Part shown: in pieces, positions 16,002 to 24,567 of the stretch
Position numbering within the stretch: the first letter of the stretch is position 1
Layout of the letters: every line of letters starts with the position of its first letter
Source: Acetobacteraceae bacterium
Lineage (GTDB): Bacteria > Pseudomonadota > Alphaproteobacteria > Acetobacterales > Acetobacteraceae
DNA length: 61,590 nt
Assembly (NCBI GenBank): GCA_947474705.1
Contig: CANJJS010000022.1
Coordinates: 1-61,590 of the forward strand
Reading direction: 5' to 3'
Made by a program: the position numbers and the translations under genes
The notes under the pieces: model-generated
What the model was told of the DNA's origin: nothing
The model's input: only the letters and a program-made list of their open reading frames with translations
Database searches by the model: none

Positions 16002-16844
16002 ATGTATGTCACCGTCAACGGTTTGCGTCTTTTCTTCGACGTGCACGGAGAAAAACTGGTCGCGGAGGGCCGGCGGATGCGCGAGCGGCCCACGGTGGTG
16101 TTGCTGCATGGCGGGCCGGGCTTCGATCACAGCATGTTCAAACCGTCCTTTTCCTCGCTGGCCGAGGTCGCGCAGGTCGTGTGGCTCGACCATCGGGGGA
16201 ACGGGCGCAGCGAGCACGGCGATCCGGCGTTGTGGACGCTGGACCAGTGGGGCGACGACGTGCGGGTCTTCTGCGACACTCTGGGCATCGAGGCACCGAT
16301 CGTGCTGGGGTATTCGTTCGGGGGATTCGTGGCGCAGTCCTACGCGACGCGGCATCCGGGCCACGCGGGGAAGTTGATTTTTTTCAGCACGGCACCGGTG
16401 CTGGAGGAGGCGCCGCAACTGGAGATGTTCGAAAAGTTGGGCGGTCCCGCGGCCCGCGCCGCCGCCGCGGCGCATTTCGCCGCGCCGACCAAGGAAACCA
16501 CGTCGGTGTTCCGTTCCACGTGTTTCCCTTTGTACAACACCCGGCCCGGCGATCCCGACGCCAAACGCCGCATGGTTCTCAACGACGAGGTCTCCGTCCG
16601 GTTCTTCCGGGATGGCGCCGCGCGCATGGATTTCCGGCCGCTGCTCCACCGGATCGAATGCAAGTCGCTGGTAATCGCGGGGGACCGCGACCCGCGCTGC
16701 CCGCTGGTCCTGGCGCGGCAACTCGCGGCGGCGATCCGGCCGGACCTGGTTCGATTGGAGGTTTTCGAGAACGCGGGCCATGGGACGCATATCGACGCGC
16801 CAGAGCGGACGATGGACGTCCTCAGGCGGTTCATTTTGGAATAA
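16002..16844 (+). CDS. Alpha/beta hydrolase (proline iminopeptidase-like)
   Basis: A 280-residue alpha/beta hydrolase. The oxyanion-hole motif HGGPG is at residues 36-40, as in proline iminopeptidases and related hydrolases. The nucleophile is S105 in GYSFGG. The acid is D228 or D230 (AGDRDPRCP) and the base is H260 (NAGHGTH). WLDHRGNGRSE is the typical strand-4 region. There is no signal peptide, so it is cytoplasmic. The substrate (aminopeptidase, esterase or lactonase) cannot be decided. It follows the CDF gene by 10 bases and may share its transcript. Confidence 0.85.
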   Translation: MYVTVNGLRLFFDVHGEKLVAEGRRMRERPTVVLLHGGPGFDHSMFKPSFSSLAEVAQVVWLDHRGNGRSEHGDPALWTLDQWGDDVRVFCDTLGIEAPIVLGYSFGGFVAQSYATRHPGHAGKLIFFSTAPVLEEAPQLEMFEKLGGPAARAAAAAHFAAPTKETTSVFRSTCFPLYNTRPGDPDAKRRMVLNDEVSVRFFRDGAARMDFRPLLHRIECKSLVIAGDRDPRCPLVLARQLAAAIRPDLVRLEVFENAGHGTHIDAPERTMDVLRRFILE

Positions 16845-16933
16845 CCCACCGTGGCGGCGCGTCCGAACAAGCCTCTTGCGGCGGGACCGCGATCGCAACA
16901 CACTCCGGGGCGAATGAGCATGGAGTGCCCAAG

Positions 16934-17776
16934 GTGGCCGGTTTCAAAAGCACGGAACGATATATCGCCTCTCGCGACCTGGAAGTCGCCGTCAACGCCT
17001 CGGTGACGCTGCAGCGGCCCTTGCTGGTCAAGGGCGAACCCGGGACCGGCAAGACCGTCCTCGCGCATGAAATCGCCGAAGCCCTGGGCTATCCGCTGAT
17101 CGAGTGGCACGTGAAGTCGACCACCAAGGCGCAGCAGGGCCTGTACGAATACGACGCCGTGTCCCGGTTGCGCGACGGGCAGTTGGGCGACGAACGGGTG
17201 CACGACATCGCCAACTACATCGTCCGTGGCAAATTGTGGGAAGCGTTTGAGGCCGATCACCCGACGGTCGTGCTGATCGATGAAGTGGACAAGGCCGATA
17301 TCGAGTTTCCGAACGATCTGCTGCTGGAACTCGACCGGATGCAGTTCTTTGTCTACGAGACACGCAAGACGATTGTCGCGAAACACCGTCCCGTCGTCAT
17401 CATCACCTCGAACAACGAAAAGGAACTGCCGGACGCGTTCCTGCGCCGTTGCTTCTTCCACTACATCCGCTTCCCGGATCGGGAGACGATGGAGAAGATC
17501 GTTCAGGCGCATTACCCCGACATCAAAAAGGATTTGGCGCGGGAGGCGATGAACGTCTTCTTCCAGGTGCGCGAAGTCCCCGGCCTGAAAAAGAAACCCG
17601 CGACCTCGGAACTGCTCGACTGGCTGAAGCTTCTCATGGTGGAAGACCTGCCGGTCGAGGCGTTGCGCACCAACGAAAAGCAACTCGTGATCCCGCCGCT
17701 GCATGGCGCGCTGTTGAAGAACGAGCAGGACGTGCATCTGTTCGAACGTCTAGCCTTCCTGGCGCGGCGCGGCTGA
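16934..17776 (+). CDS. MoxR-type AAA+ ATPase
   Basis: A 280-residue AAA+ ATPase of the MoxR group. Walker A is GEPGTGKT (34-41), Walker B is LIDEVD (114-119), and VIITSNNEKELPDAFLRRC carries sensor 1 and the arginine finger. MoxR proteins act as chaperones for metal-enzyme maturation together with a VWA-domain partner, encoded next. No ATG fits. GTG 16934 was chosen because GGAG lies 8 bases upstream and the resulting N terminus (MAGFKSTERYIAS) matches relatives. GTG 16925 is an alternative. The stop overlaps the next start (TGATG). Confidence 0.88.
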   Translation: MAGFKSTERYIASRDLEVAVNASVTLQRPLLVKGEPGTGKTVLAHEIAEALGYPLIEWHVKSTTKAQQGLYEYDAVSRLRDGQLGDERVHDIANYIVRGKLWEAFEADHPTVVLIDEVDKADIEFPNDLLLELDRMQFFVYETRKTIVAKHRPVVIITSNNEKELPDAFLRRCFFHYIRFPDRETMEKIVQAHYPDIKKDLAREAMNVFFQVREVPGLKKKPATSELLDWLKLLMVEDLPVEALRTNEKQLVIPPLHGALLKNEQDVHLFERLAFLARRG

Positions 17777-18954
17777 TGTTCGCGCACCTGATCCAGGGGT
17801 TGCGCGGCGCCGGCCTGCCGACCTCCATCACCGAATGGCTCGCGCTGATGGCGGGGATGAAGGCCGGCATCGCCGAATACAGCATCGAGGATTTTTATTA
17901 CCTCTCGCGCGCGACGCTGGTGAAGGACGAGCGGCATCTCGACAAATTCGACCGGGTGTTCGCGCAGTGCTTCAAGGGGCTGGAACCGCCGGAAGGCATG
18001 AAGCCGGAGGAACTGCCGGAGGAATGGCTGCTCAAGCTCGCCGAAAAGCTGCTCACGCCCGAGGAGATGAAGAAGATCGAGGCGCTCGGCGGGTTCGACG
18101 CGATCATGAAGCGGCTGAAGGAACTGCTGGAAGAACAAAAGGAGCGGCACCAGGGCGGGTCGAAATGGATCGGCACGGCGGGGACGTCGCCGTTCGGGGC
18201 CTACGGCTATAACCCAGAGGGCGTGCGGATCGGGCAGGACAAGTCGCGCAATCGCAGCGCGGTGAAGGTCTGGGACAAGCGGGAATTCAAGGACCTCGAC
18301 GACACCGTGGAACTTGGCACGCGCGGCATGAAGCTCGCGCTGCGGCGTTTGCGGCGGTTCGCGCGGCAGGGCGCGGCGACGGAACTGGATCTGCCCAATA
18401 CGATCAAGTCGACCGCCAACAACGCGGGGATGCTGGACCTGAAGTTGGTGCCGGAGCGGCACAACACGGTGAAGGTGCTGTTGTTCCTGGATATCGGCGG
18501 GTCGATGGACGATTATGTCAAACTCACGGAGGAACTTTTTTCCGCGGCGCGGTCGGAGTTCAAGCACCTCGAATATTACTATTTTCACAACTGCCCCTAC
18601 GAGCGCGTGTGGAAAAACAACCGGCGGCGGCACGAGGAAGTGATTCCGACGTGGCAGGTGCTGCGGACCTACGGTCCCGACTACAAGCTGATCTTCGTCG
18701 GCGATGGGGCGATGAGTCCGTACGAAATCACGATGCCCGGCGGCTCCGTCGAGCATTGGAACGAGGAATCGGGCACGGTGTGGATGGAGCGATTGACGGG
18801 CCATTACCGCCGCTCCGCCTGGTTGAACCCGACGCCGAAGCAAGGCTGGGGGCACACGCGGTCGATCGCGCTGCTGAACGATCTGATGGAGGGACGGATG
18901 TTCCCGCTGACGGTCAACGGCATCGACGACATGACGCGAGAACTGAGCCGCTGA
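17776..18954 (+). CDS. VWA-domain CoxE-like protein
   Basis: A 392-residue protein with a C-terminal von Willebrand A domain (about residues 230-392). The metal-site motif is DIGGSM (239-244), the DxGxS variant typical of CoxE-like proteins. The N-terminal half is helical and charged (KRLKELLEEQKERHQ). CoxE/MoxR pairs help insert or activate metal cofactors, for example in CO dehydrogenase, and similar pairs occur with unknown clients. No client enzyme gene is next to this pair. The one-base overlap with the MoxR gene indicates coupled translation. Confidence 0.88.
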   Translation: MFAHLIQGLRGAGLPTSITEWLALMAGMKAGIAEYSIEDFYYLSRATLVKDERHLDKFDRVFAQCFKGLEPPEGMKPEELPEEWLLKLAEKLLTPEEMKKIEALGGFDAIMKRLKELLEEQKERHQGGSKWIGTAGTSPFGAYGYNPEGVRIGQDKSRNRSAVKVWDKREFKDLDDTVELGTRGMKLALRRLRRFARQGAATELDLPNTIKSTANNAGMLDLKLVPERHNTVKVLLFLDIGGSMDDYVKLTEELFSAARSEFKHLEYYYFHNCPYERVWKNNRRRHEEVIPTWQVLRTYGPDYKLIFVGDGAMSPYEITMPGGSVEHWNEESGTVWMERLTGHYRRSAWLNPTPKQGWGHTRSIALLNDLMEGRMFPLTVNGIDDMTRELSR

Positions 18955-19233
18955 TCGAGCCGGCGGGGTAAGGGAGCGGAGGGGGGAAGTCCCGGGGCTC
19001 CGCCCCGGCCCCCGTGGGGGGCGCTGCCCCCTCAACCCCCGCCAAGGCAGGGCCTTGGATGTCGTCTCTTTGGGTCAGGAATGGAAGGGGCAAAGCCCCT
19101 CGCGGGCGCGATCCGCTTCGCGGCTCTCGGGGGCGGAGCCCCAAGGACTTTCCCCCTCCGCTCCCCTGCCAGCGATCTTGACCCGGCCTCCGCCAACGCC
19201 CACTTTCCTCGTCAATTGGCAGGAGCCCATCCC
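18955..19233. repeat. Mosaic of short GC palindromes between CoxE-like and trx genes
   Basis: The gap holds a series of small palindromes: CCGGGGCTCCGCCCCGG (18992-19008), GGGGGCGCTGCCCCC (about 19017-19031), CCAAGGCAGGGCCTTGG (19042-19058) and GGGGCAAAGCCCC (19087-19099). A GGGGCGGAGCCCC-like unit follows near 19131-19143. The 21 bases at 19084-19104 are identical to 6683-6703, so this is a second copy of the dispersed repeat family. It probably also terminates transcription. No gene is seen here, and the trx Shine-Dalgarno AGGAG is at the right end. Confidence 0.7.
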
Positions 19234-19566
19234 ATGAGCACGAACACGAAACCCGTCACCGACCAGAGCTTCGCGACCGACGTCATCGAGGCCAGCAAGT
19301 CCGGTCCCGTCCTCGTCGATTTTTGGGCGGAGTGGTGCGGTCCCTGCAAGATGATCGGGCCCGCGCTGGAGGAACTCGCTGGCGAGTTCGGCGCGAAGTT
19401 GACGGTCGCCAAGGTCGACATCGACTCCAATCCGATGTCACCGACCAATTATGCCGTTCGCGGCATTCCGACGCTGATCCTGTTCAAGGACGGCAAACCC
19501 GCCGCGACGCAGGTTGGCGCGTTGCCGAAGAGCCGTTTGAAAGATTGGATCGCCTCTCAGATCTGA
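19234..19566 (+). CDS. trxA: Thioredoxin
   Basis: A 110-residue thioredoxin 1. The active site is WCGPC (residues 34-38) within VDFWAEWCGPCKM, and the cis-proline is P79 (RGIPTLILFKDG). Length and all fold landmarks are standard. It reduces protein disulfides in the cytoplasm using thioredoxin reductase, which is not in the window. AGGAG lies 8 bases before the ATG. The gene is probably a single transcription unit, since a hairpin follows its stop. Confidence 0.95.
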   Translation: MSTNTKPVTDQSFATDVIEASKSGPVLVDFWAEWCGPCKMIGPALEELAGEFGAKLTVAKVDIDSNPMSPTNYAVRGIPTLILFKDGKPAATQVGALPKSRLKDWIASQI

Positions 19567-19572
19567 GCCATT

Positions 19573-19600
19573 GGCGGGCGCGGTTTGGTCCGCGTCCGCC
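19573..19600 (+). terminator. Hairpin after thioredoxin gene
   Basis: GGCGGGCGCGG (19573-19583) and CCGCGTCCGCC (19590-19600) form an 11-bp stem with one G-T pair and loop TTTGGT. It starts 7 bases after the trxA stop. There is no clear T run (TCTC follows), so it is a probable but not typical intrinsic terminator. Confidence 0.5.
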
Positions 19601-19715
19601 TCTCGGGTTCGCCCGGAGAATCGCGCGCCCCTCCCCTTGCCTCCCTGGCGCCGCCGGGTCACGTTGCCGCCCCAACCGCCAGCGTGGACCGGCCGATTCT
19701 TCAGATGACACGCCC

Positions 19716-20774
19716 ATGACCCTCCCGACGCCGCCCGCGAAGCGGCCCGCCCGCCGCCGCGCCGCCGTACCCAAAGCGCCGGAGCCGTCGGCGCCCGTGT
19801 TCGCGCCGCTGAAGACGGAGCGGTTGACCTTGCGGCCATTCCGGCCTGGCGATGCCGCCGGCCTGCATCGTTTGATCAACGATTTCGACATCGCGCGGAT
19901 GTTGGAGCTGGTCAGCTACCCCTACGACCGTGCTTTGGCGGATGAGTGGATCGCGGCCTCGATTCGTGGTCTGGCCGATGGCACGGCCTGTCATTTGGCG
20001 ATCGTGGGGGATGAGGACTCCAAGGAGGTTTTGGTGGGGGCCGTGGGCATCGTGGTGGACCGCGCGGCGCGGACGGGCCGGCTCGGATACTGGGTGGGCC
20101 GGAAATACTGGGGTCATGGCGTCGCGTCAGAAGCGGCGAAGCGGCTGACCAGTTGGAGTTTCGCGAATTTGGATGTGGACCGGATCGCGGCCTCCGTCGC
20201 CACGGACAATCCGGCTTCCGCCGCGGTGTTACGCCGCATCGGATTTCGTCAGGTCGGGGAAAGCGAGCAGGTGTTCGCATCGCGCGGCACGGCGGTGCCG
20301 ATCTGGCGGTTCGAGGCGACCCGGGACGATGTGTTCGGGCCGGCCGAGACCGAAAAGACGGAGCCGGGCGGGGCGAAACCGCTGTTGTTGGTCGCGGCCT
20401 GCGCGCTGGTCGATGTCGATGGCCGCGTGTTGTTGGCCCGGCGGCCCGAGGGCAAGAAGATGGCCGGCCTGTGGGAGTTTCCCGGCGGGAAGTTAAATCC
20501 AGGAGAGACGCCGGAAGAGGCTTTGATCCGGGAGTTGAAGGAAGAACTGGATATCGACGTGGCCGCCGCGTGCCTGGCGCCATTCGCGTTCGCCTCGCAT
20601 GCATACGACGGATTTCATCTGTTGATGCCGCTGTTTCTGTGCCGCCGGTGGCAGGGCACGCCGAAGCCGAAGGAAAAGCAGACGCTGGCGTGGGTAAGCG
20701 CGCGGCGGCTGGGCGATTACGAAATGCCGGCGGCGGACAAGCCGCTGATCCCCCTCCTGCGCGATTTCCTGTAA
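19716..20774 (+). CDS. GNAT acetyltransferase-Nudix hydrolase fusion
   Basis: A 352-residue two-domain protein. Residues about 33-205 are a GNAT domain of the RimJ/RimL type (LKTERLTLRPFRPGDAAGL, with the acetyl-CoA loop RKYWGHGVASEA at 129-140). Residues about 221-352 are a MutT-like Nudix domain. Its box starts at G258 and includes E264, R272, E273, E276 and E277; the usual second Gly is Asp279. LLARRPEGKKMAGLWEFPGG is typical of 8-oxo-dGTP hydrolases. A Pro/Arg/Ala-rich N-terminal tail and a linker of about 15 residues flank the GNAT domain. MutT-type cleanup of oxidised nucleotides is the likely activity; the acetylation target is unknown. Confidence 0.85.
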   Translation: MTLPTPPAKRPARRRAAVPKAPEPSAPVFAPLKTERLTLRPFRPGDAAGLHRLINDFDIARMLELVSYPYDRALADEWIAASIRGLADGTACHLAIVGDEDSKEVLVGAVGIVVDRAARTGRLGYWVGRKYWGHGVASEAAKRLTSWSFANLDVDRIAASVATDNPASAAVLRRIGFRQVGESEQVFASRGTAVPIWRFEATRDDVFGPAETEKTEPGGAKPLLLVAACALVDVDGRVLLARRPEGKKMAGLWEFPGGKLNPGETPEEALIRELKEELDIDVAAACLAPFAFASHAYDGFHLLMPLFLCRRWQGTPKPKEKQTLAWVSARRLGDYEMPAADKPLIPLLRDFL

Positions 20775-20786
20775 AGGATCGTAACC

Positions 20787-21548
20787 ATGTCCACGAAAAA
20801 TCCCACCGCCTGTGTGTTGGTGATCGGCAACGAAGTGCTGTCCGGCCGGACGCAGGACGCGAATATCCGGTTTCTGGCCGTGAAGCTGGGCGAACTCGGC
20901 ATTCCCGTTCGGGAGGTTCGGGTGATTCCCGATATCGCCCAGACGATTATCGATACGGTGAACGAGGTTCGCAAGAAATTCACCTATGTGTTCACGACGG
21001 GCGGCATTGGGCCGACTCACGACGACATCACGTCGGAGTGCATCGCCGCGGCGTTCGGGGTGCCGTGGGAGCCGCACCCGGTGGCGTTCGCGCGCATGGA
21101 AGCCGCTTACAAGCCGGGCGAGTTCAACGCGGCGCGCCAACGCATGGGCACGATGCCGCGCGGGGCGAAGCTGATCGACAACGCGATGTCGGTCGCGCCG
21201 GGCTTCCAGATGGAGAACGTATACGTCATGGCGGGTGTGCCGCGGGTCATGCAATCGATGTTCGAATGGCTCGCGCCGCATCTGGAGGGCGGGCAGAAGG
21301 TCGAGCAGCGGGCGGTGCATGCGACGGGTCTGCCGGAGGGGATTATCGCCGACGGGTTGACCGCGATACAGGCGCGGTATCCGGACCTCGATCTGGGCAG
21401 TTATCCCTATTACCGGCGCACCGGGAATGGAGTGACTCTGGTGGCGAAAGGCGTCAGCGCGGCCGACGCGGAGGCGTGTATCGCGGAGGTCACGGCGTTG
21501 ATCCTGAGCCTTGGACGCACACCGATTCCGGGCGAAGCGCCGGAGTAG
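20787..21548 (+). CDS. CinA-like molybdopterin-binding domain protein
   Basis: A 253-residue protein with the MoCF/MogA-like domain seen in the N-terminal part of CinA: VLVIGNEVLSGRTQDANIRF near residues 10-30 and FTTGGIGPTHDDITSE (69-84). It lacks the C-terminal amidase domain of full CinA. Such short forms are common, and their activity (ADP-ribose or FAD pyrophosphatase-like) is not certain. It starts 12 bases after the GNAT-Nudix gene, so both are probably co-transcribed as a nucleotide-hygiene pair. It converges on the minus-strand epmA gene, with one base between the stops. Confidence 0.85.
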   Translation: MSTKNPTACVLVIGNEVLSGRTQDANIRFLAVKLGELGIPVREVRVIPDIAQTIIDTVNEVRKKFTYVFTTGGIGPTHDDITSECIAAAFGVPWEPHPVAFARMEAAYKPGEFNAARQRMGTMPRGAKLIDNAMSVAPGFQMENVYVMAGVPRVMQSMFEWLAPHLEGGQKVEQRAVHATGLPEGIIADGLTAIQARYPDLDLGSYPYYRRTGNGVTLVAKGVSAADAEACIAEVTALILSLGRTPIPGEAPE

Positions 21549-21549
21549 C

Positions 21550-22563
21550 TCACACCAGATCGGCGGGCGGGAGCCACAACACCTGCCCGATCCGGTCCGC
21601 GCCGGATGCGATCATCGCCAGGCGGTCGAACCCCATCGCGATCCCGGCGGAGGGCGGCATGCCCTCGGTCAGCGCGGCGAGGAAATCCTCGTCCATTTCC
21701 CAGTCGGGCCCGTAAAGCGCGTGGCGGCGGGCGCGGTCGGCGGCGAAACGTTCGCGTTGTTCGATGGGGTCGGTCAGTTCGACGAAGGCGTTGGCGAGTT
21801 CGATGCCGCAGACAAACAATTCGAAGCGCTCGGCGACACGTGGGTCGGTGGGATCGCGGCGCGCCAGGGCGGCCTGCGCGGCCGGCCAGTGGGTGAGGAA
21901 GGTGGGGCGGGCGCGGCCCAGATGGGGTTCGATGCGATCCAGCAGGAGACGGAAAAACAAGTCTTCCCAGTCCTCGCCATCGCGCAGCCGTGTCCCGGCC
22001 TGGGCCGCCAAAGCGCCCGCGTCGTTTTCGGCGGCGAGGACATCCGCGCCCACGTAACGATCGAAGGCCTCGGCGACGGTCAGGCGTTCGAATTTGGACA
22101 GCGATGTCGTCACGCCCTTGGAACAGACGGTTTCCGGCAGCGTGGCGCGCAACAAATCGATGGTTTCGGCGATCAGGCCGTCCATGTCCGCGCCGGGCCG
22201 GTACCATTCCAGCATGGTGAACTCGGGGGCGTGGCGCGCGCTGCCCTCGCCATTGCGCCAGACGCGGGCGAGTTGGAAAATCGGGCCCATGCCGCCCACC
22301 AACAGGCGCTTCATGGCGAATTCCGGGCTGGTGTGGAGCCAGAGCTTCTCCGTCGTCCCGTCCGGGTGTTCGCGCGCGGTGGCGAAGGGGCGGAGATGCA
22401 CTTCCTCGCCCGGCGCCGGGACGGCGTAAGGGGTTTCGACTTCGGTGTAGCCCCGGGCGTCGAAGAAGCGGCGGGCATCGGCGGTCAGGGTGGCGCGGCG
22501 GCGGAGGAAAGGGAGACGGGCTTCCAGACTTCGCGAATGCCAGACGGGGGGGGGCGGTGCCAT
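21550..22563 (-). CDS. epmA: EF-P lysine lysyltransferase EpmA (GenX/PoxA)
   Basis: A 337-residue class II aminoacyl-tRNA synthetase-like protein without an anticodon-binding domain, as in EpmA. Class II motif 2 is around FQLARVWRNGEGSARHAPEF, and motif 3 is SAGIAMGFDRLAMIASGAD near the C terminus. The LHTSPEFAMKRLL segment is typical of LysRS-type catalytic cores. The enzyme attaches (R)-beta-lysine to the conserved lysine of EF-P. It diverges from epmB with 139 bases between starts, and EF-P itself is at 28.9 kb. No good Shine-Dalgarno was seen before the ATG. Confidence 0.9.
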   Translation of the reverse strand: MAPPPPVWHSRSLEARLPFLRRRATLTADARRFFDARGYTEVETPYAVPAPGEEVHLRPFATAREHPDGTTEKLWLHTSPEFAMKRLLVGGMGPIFQLARVWRNGEGSARHAPEFTMLEWYRPGADMDGLIAETIDLLRATLPETVCSKGVTTSLSKFERLTVAEAFDRYVGADVLAAENDAGALAAQAGTRLRDGEDWEDLFFRLLLDRIEPHLGRARPTFLTHWPAAQAALARRDPTDPRVAERFELFVCGIELANAFVELTDPIEQRERFAADRARRHALYGPDWEMDEDFLAALTEGMPPSAGIAMGFDRLAMIASGADRIGQVLWLPPADLV

Positions 22564-22702
22564 GAAGCCCGATAGCGAAAAGATGCGCCTATGCCAAACA
22601 AAATGCCGCCCGCCGCCGGCCAGGGGTAAACAGGCCCGCGCTTGCGTCGCGGCGGCGAACGCGCGATGGGGCGGCAACGGACGAAAGACCATTGCTTTAC
22701 CC

Positions 22703-23719
22703 ATGACACTCCGCGACCCCGCCGCCCTGATCGCCGCCAACCTGATCCCGCCCATGGCGCACGCGGAGATACGCGCCGTCGCGGACCGATATGCCATCGC
22801 CATCACGCCGCTCGTCCACTCCCTGATCGATATGCCGGACGACCCCATCGGCCGCCAGTTCGTCCCCTCCGCCGAGGAACTGACGACCGCGCCGCACGAG
22901 CGCGCCGACCCGATCGGCGACGAGCTTCTGTCCCCGGTGAAAGGCGTCGTACACCGCTACCCCGACCGGGCGCTGCTGAAGCCGCTGCTGATTTGCCCGG
23001 TCTATTGCCGCTTCTGTTTCCGCCGCGAACATGTCGGGCCGGACGGCGGGTTGCTCACGGAGGCGGAACTTGACGCCGCGATCGGTTGGTTCGCCGCCCA
23101 TCCGGCGGTCACCGAGGCCATCCTGACCGGCGGCGATCCGCTGATGCTCTCCCCGCGCCGGTTGGGGTCCATCGTGGCGCGGCTGTCGGCGATCCCGCAC
23201 ATCGAAACCATCCGCATCCACACCCGCGTGCCAACCACCGATCCCGGCCGCGTCACGCCGGACCTGACGGAAGCGCTGACCACGGACCGCTCGCTCTGGA
23301 TCGCCGTGCACGCGAACCATGCGCGCGAGTTCTCGCCAGAGGCCAACGCCGCGCTGACCCGGCTCCGCCGCGCCGGCATTCCGCTGCTGGGCCAGTCGGT
23401 CCTGTTGCGCGGCGTCAATGACGGCCCGGCGGCGCTGGAGGCACTGTTCCGCGCGATGATCCGGGCCTCCGTGAAGCCGTATTATCTGCACCAGCTCGAC
23501 CCCGCGCCCGGCACGGCCAGGTTTCACGTGCCAATCGAGGAGGGTCAGCGCCTGCTGGCCGATTTACGTGGGCGGGTGACGGGGCTCGCCTGGCCAACCT
23601 ATGTGCTGGATATTCCCGGCGGGCACGGCAAGGTTCCGATCGGGCCGGGGTATCTGGACCCGGACGGCGCGGTGCGCGATCCCTCCGGCATGCCGCGCGC
23701 CATCCGGCCGCCCGGTTGA
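22703..23719 (+). CDS. epmB: EF-P beta-lysylation protein EpmB (lysine 2,3-aminomutase-like)
   Basis: A 338-residue radical SAM/PLP aminomutase. The iron-sulfur motif CxxxCxxC is C98, C102 and C105 (CPVYCRFCF). The SAM-binding GGDP is at 143-146, and the PLP lysine is K310 in PGGHGK. EpmB converts (S)-alpha-lysine to (R)-beta-lysine, which EpmA loads on EF-P. The short form without the C-terminal extension of catabolic lysine 2,3-aminomutases fits EpmB. Its divergent pairing with epmA supports the assignment. EpmC, the hydroxylase, is not in the window. Confidence 0.92.
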   Translation: MTLRDPAALIAANLIPPMAHAEIRAVADRYAIAITPLVHSLIDMPDDPIGRQFVPSAEELTTAPHERADPIGDELLSPVKGVVHRYPDRALLKPLLICPVYCRFCFRREHVGPDGGLLTEAELDAAIGWFAAHPAVTEAILTGGDPLMLSPRRLGSIVARLSAIPHIETIRIHTRVPTTDPGRVTPDLTEALTTDRSLWIAVHANHAREFSPEANAALTRLRRAGIPLLGQSVLLRGVNDGPAALEALFRAMIRASVKPYYLHQLDPAPGTARFHVPIEEGQRLLADLRGRVTGLAWPTYVLDIPGGHGKVPIGPGYLDPDGAVRDPSGMPRAIRPPG

Positions 23720-23768
23720 CGGGCCGGAGCCACGGGGCGAAGAGGCGCGACTGCCGCGAGGAGCGACC

Positions 23769-24530
23769 ATGGCTGAATCGTTGCGAGCCGATCTGTTACC
23801 CTTCCCGCACGGGTTCTTCACCCGAAGAGGCGGTGTGTCCTCTGGGCCTTTCGCCAGTCTGAACTGCTCGCTGTCCAGCGCCGACGACCCCGCCGCGGTG
23901 GCGGAAAACCGCGGCCTGGTGGCGGATTCGCTGAATGTCGGCCGGGACCGGCTGGTCGGCTGCACCCAGGTGCATGGCATCGACGTGGTGCATGTCGACA
24001 CGGTCTGGGCGGTGGGCGCCGGACCGCGCGCCGACGCGATGGTCGCGAATCGGCCGGGGATCGGGCTGGGAGTGATCACGGCGGATTGCGCGCCGGTGCT
24101 GTTCGCCGATCCCGGCACGGGAATCGTCGGGGCGGCGCACGCGGGATGGCGCGGCGCCGTGGCCGGTGTCGTCGAGGCGACGATCGACGCGATGGTCCGC
24201 CTTGGTGCCCAAAGGAGCCGTATCGCCGCCGCCGTCGGTCCCTGCATTGGCCAGGCGTCGTACGAGGTCGCGGCCGATCTCCGCGACGCGGTTCTGGCCA
24301 ACGATCCCGCCGATGCGCGGTTTTTCGGACCAGGACAACGCGCCGGACGCTGGCAATTCGACCTCGCGAGCTATTGCGGCGCCCGCCTGACCGCGGCCGG
24401 AATCGGCGCGGTGCATGTGACGGGGATCGACACGCTGGCCGAGGACGCGCGGTTCTTCAGCCATCGCCGCCGCACATTGGCGGGTGGCGGTCCGATCGGA
24501 CATCAGATATCGGTCATCGCGGCCGGATGA
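23769..24530 (+). CDS. pgeF: PgeF/YfiH family (LACC1-like) polyphenol oxidase domain protein
   Basis: A 253-residue Cu-oxidase_4/YfiH protein. The zinc or catalytic set is H69 (CTQVHGIDV), C107 (TADCAPVLFAD) and H124 (GAAHAGWRG). FTRRGGVSSGPFASLN near the N terminus is diagnostic. Members were first called laccases. Known activities include purine nucleoside phosphorylase/adenosine deaminase, and E. coli YfiH removes misincorporated L-Ser in peptidoglycan precursors (hence PgeF). It starts 49 bases after epmB with GAGGAG upstream and may be co-transcribed. Confidence 0.88.
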   Translation: MAESLRADLLPFPHGFFTRRGGVSSGPFASLNCSLSSADDPAAVAENRGLVADSLNVGRDRLVGCTQVHGIDVVHVDTVWAVGAGPRADAMVANRPGIGLGVITADCAPVLFADPGTGIVGAAHAGWRGAVAGVVEATIDAMVRLGAQRSRIAAAVGPCIGQASYEVAADLRDAVLANDPADARFFGPGQRAGRWQFDLASYCGARLTAAGIGAVHVTGIDTLAEDARFFSHRRRTLAGGGPIGHQISVIAAG

Positions 24531-24567
24531 GCCATCCTTGGCGGTATTGGGACAGTATGCGAATCGA

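Noticed and set aside
14276-16093. A 605-codon minus-strand frame
   Set aside because: It is a shadow of the CDF transporter and UppP genes, rich in Arg/His/Pro with no motifs.
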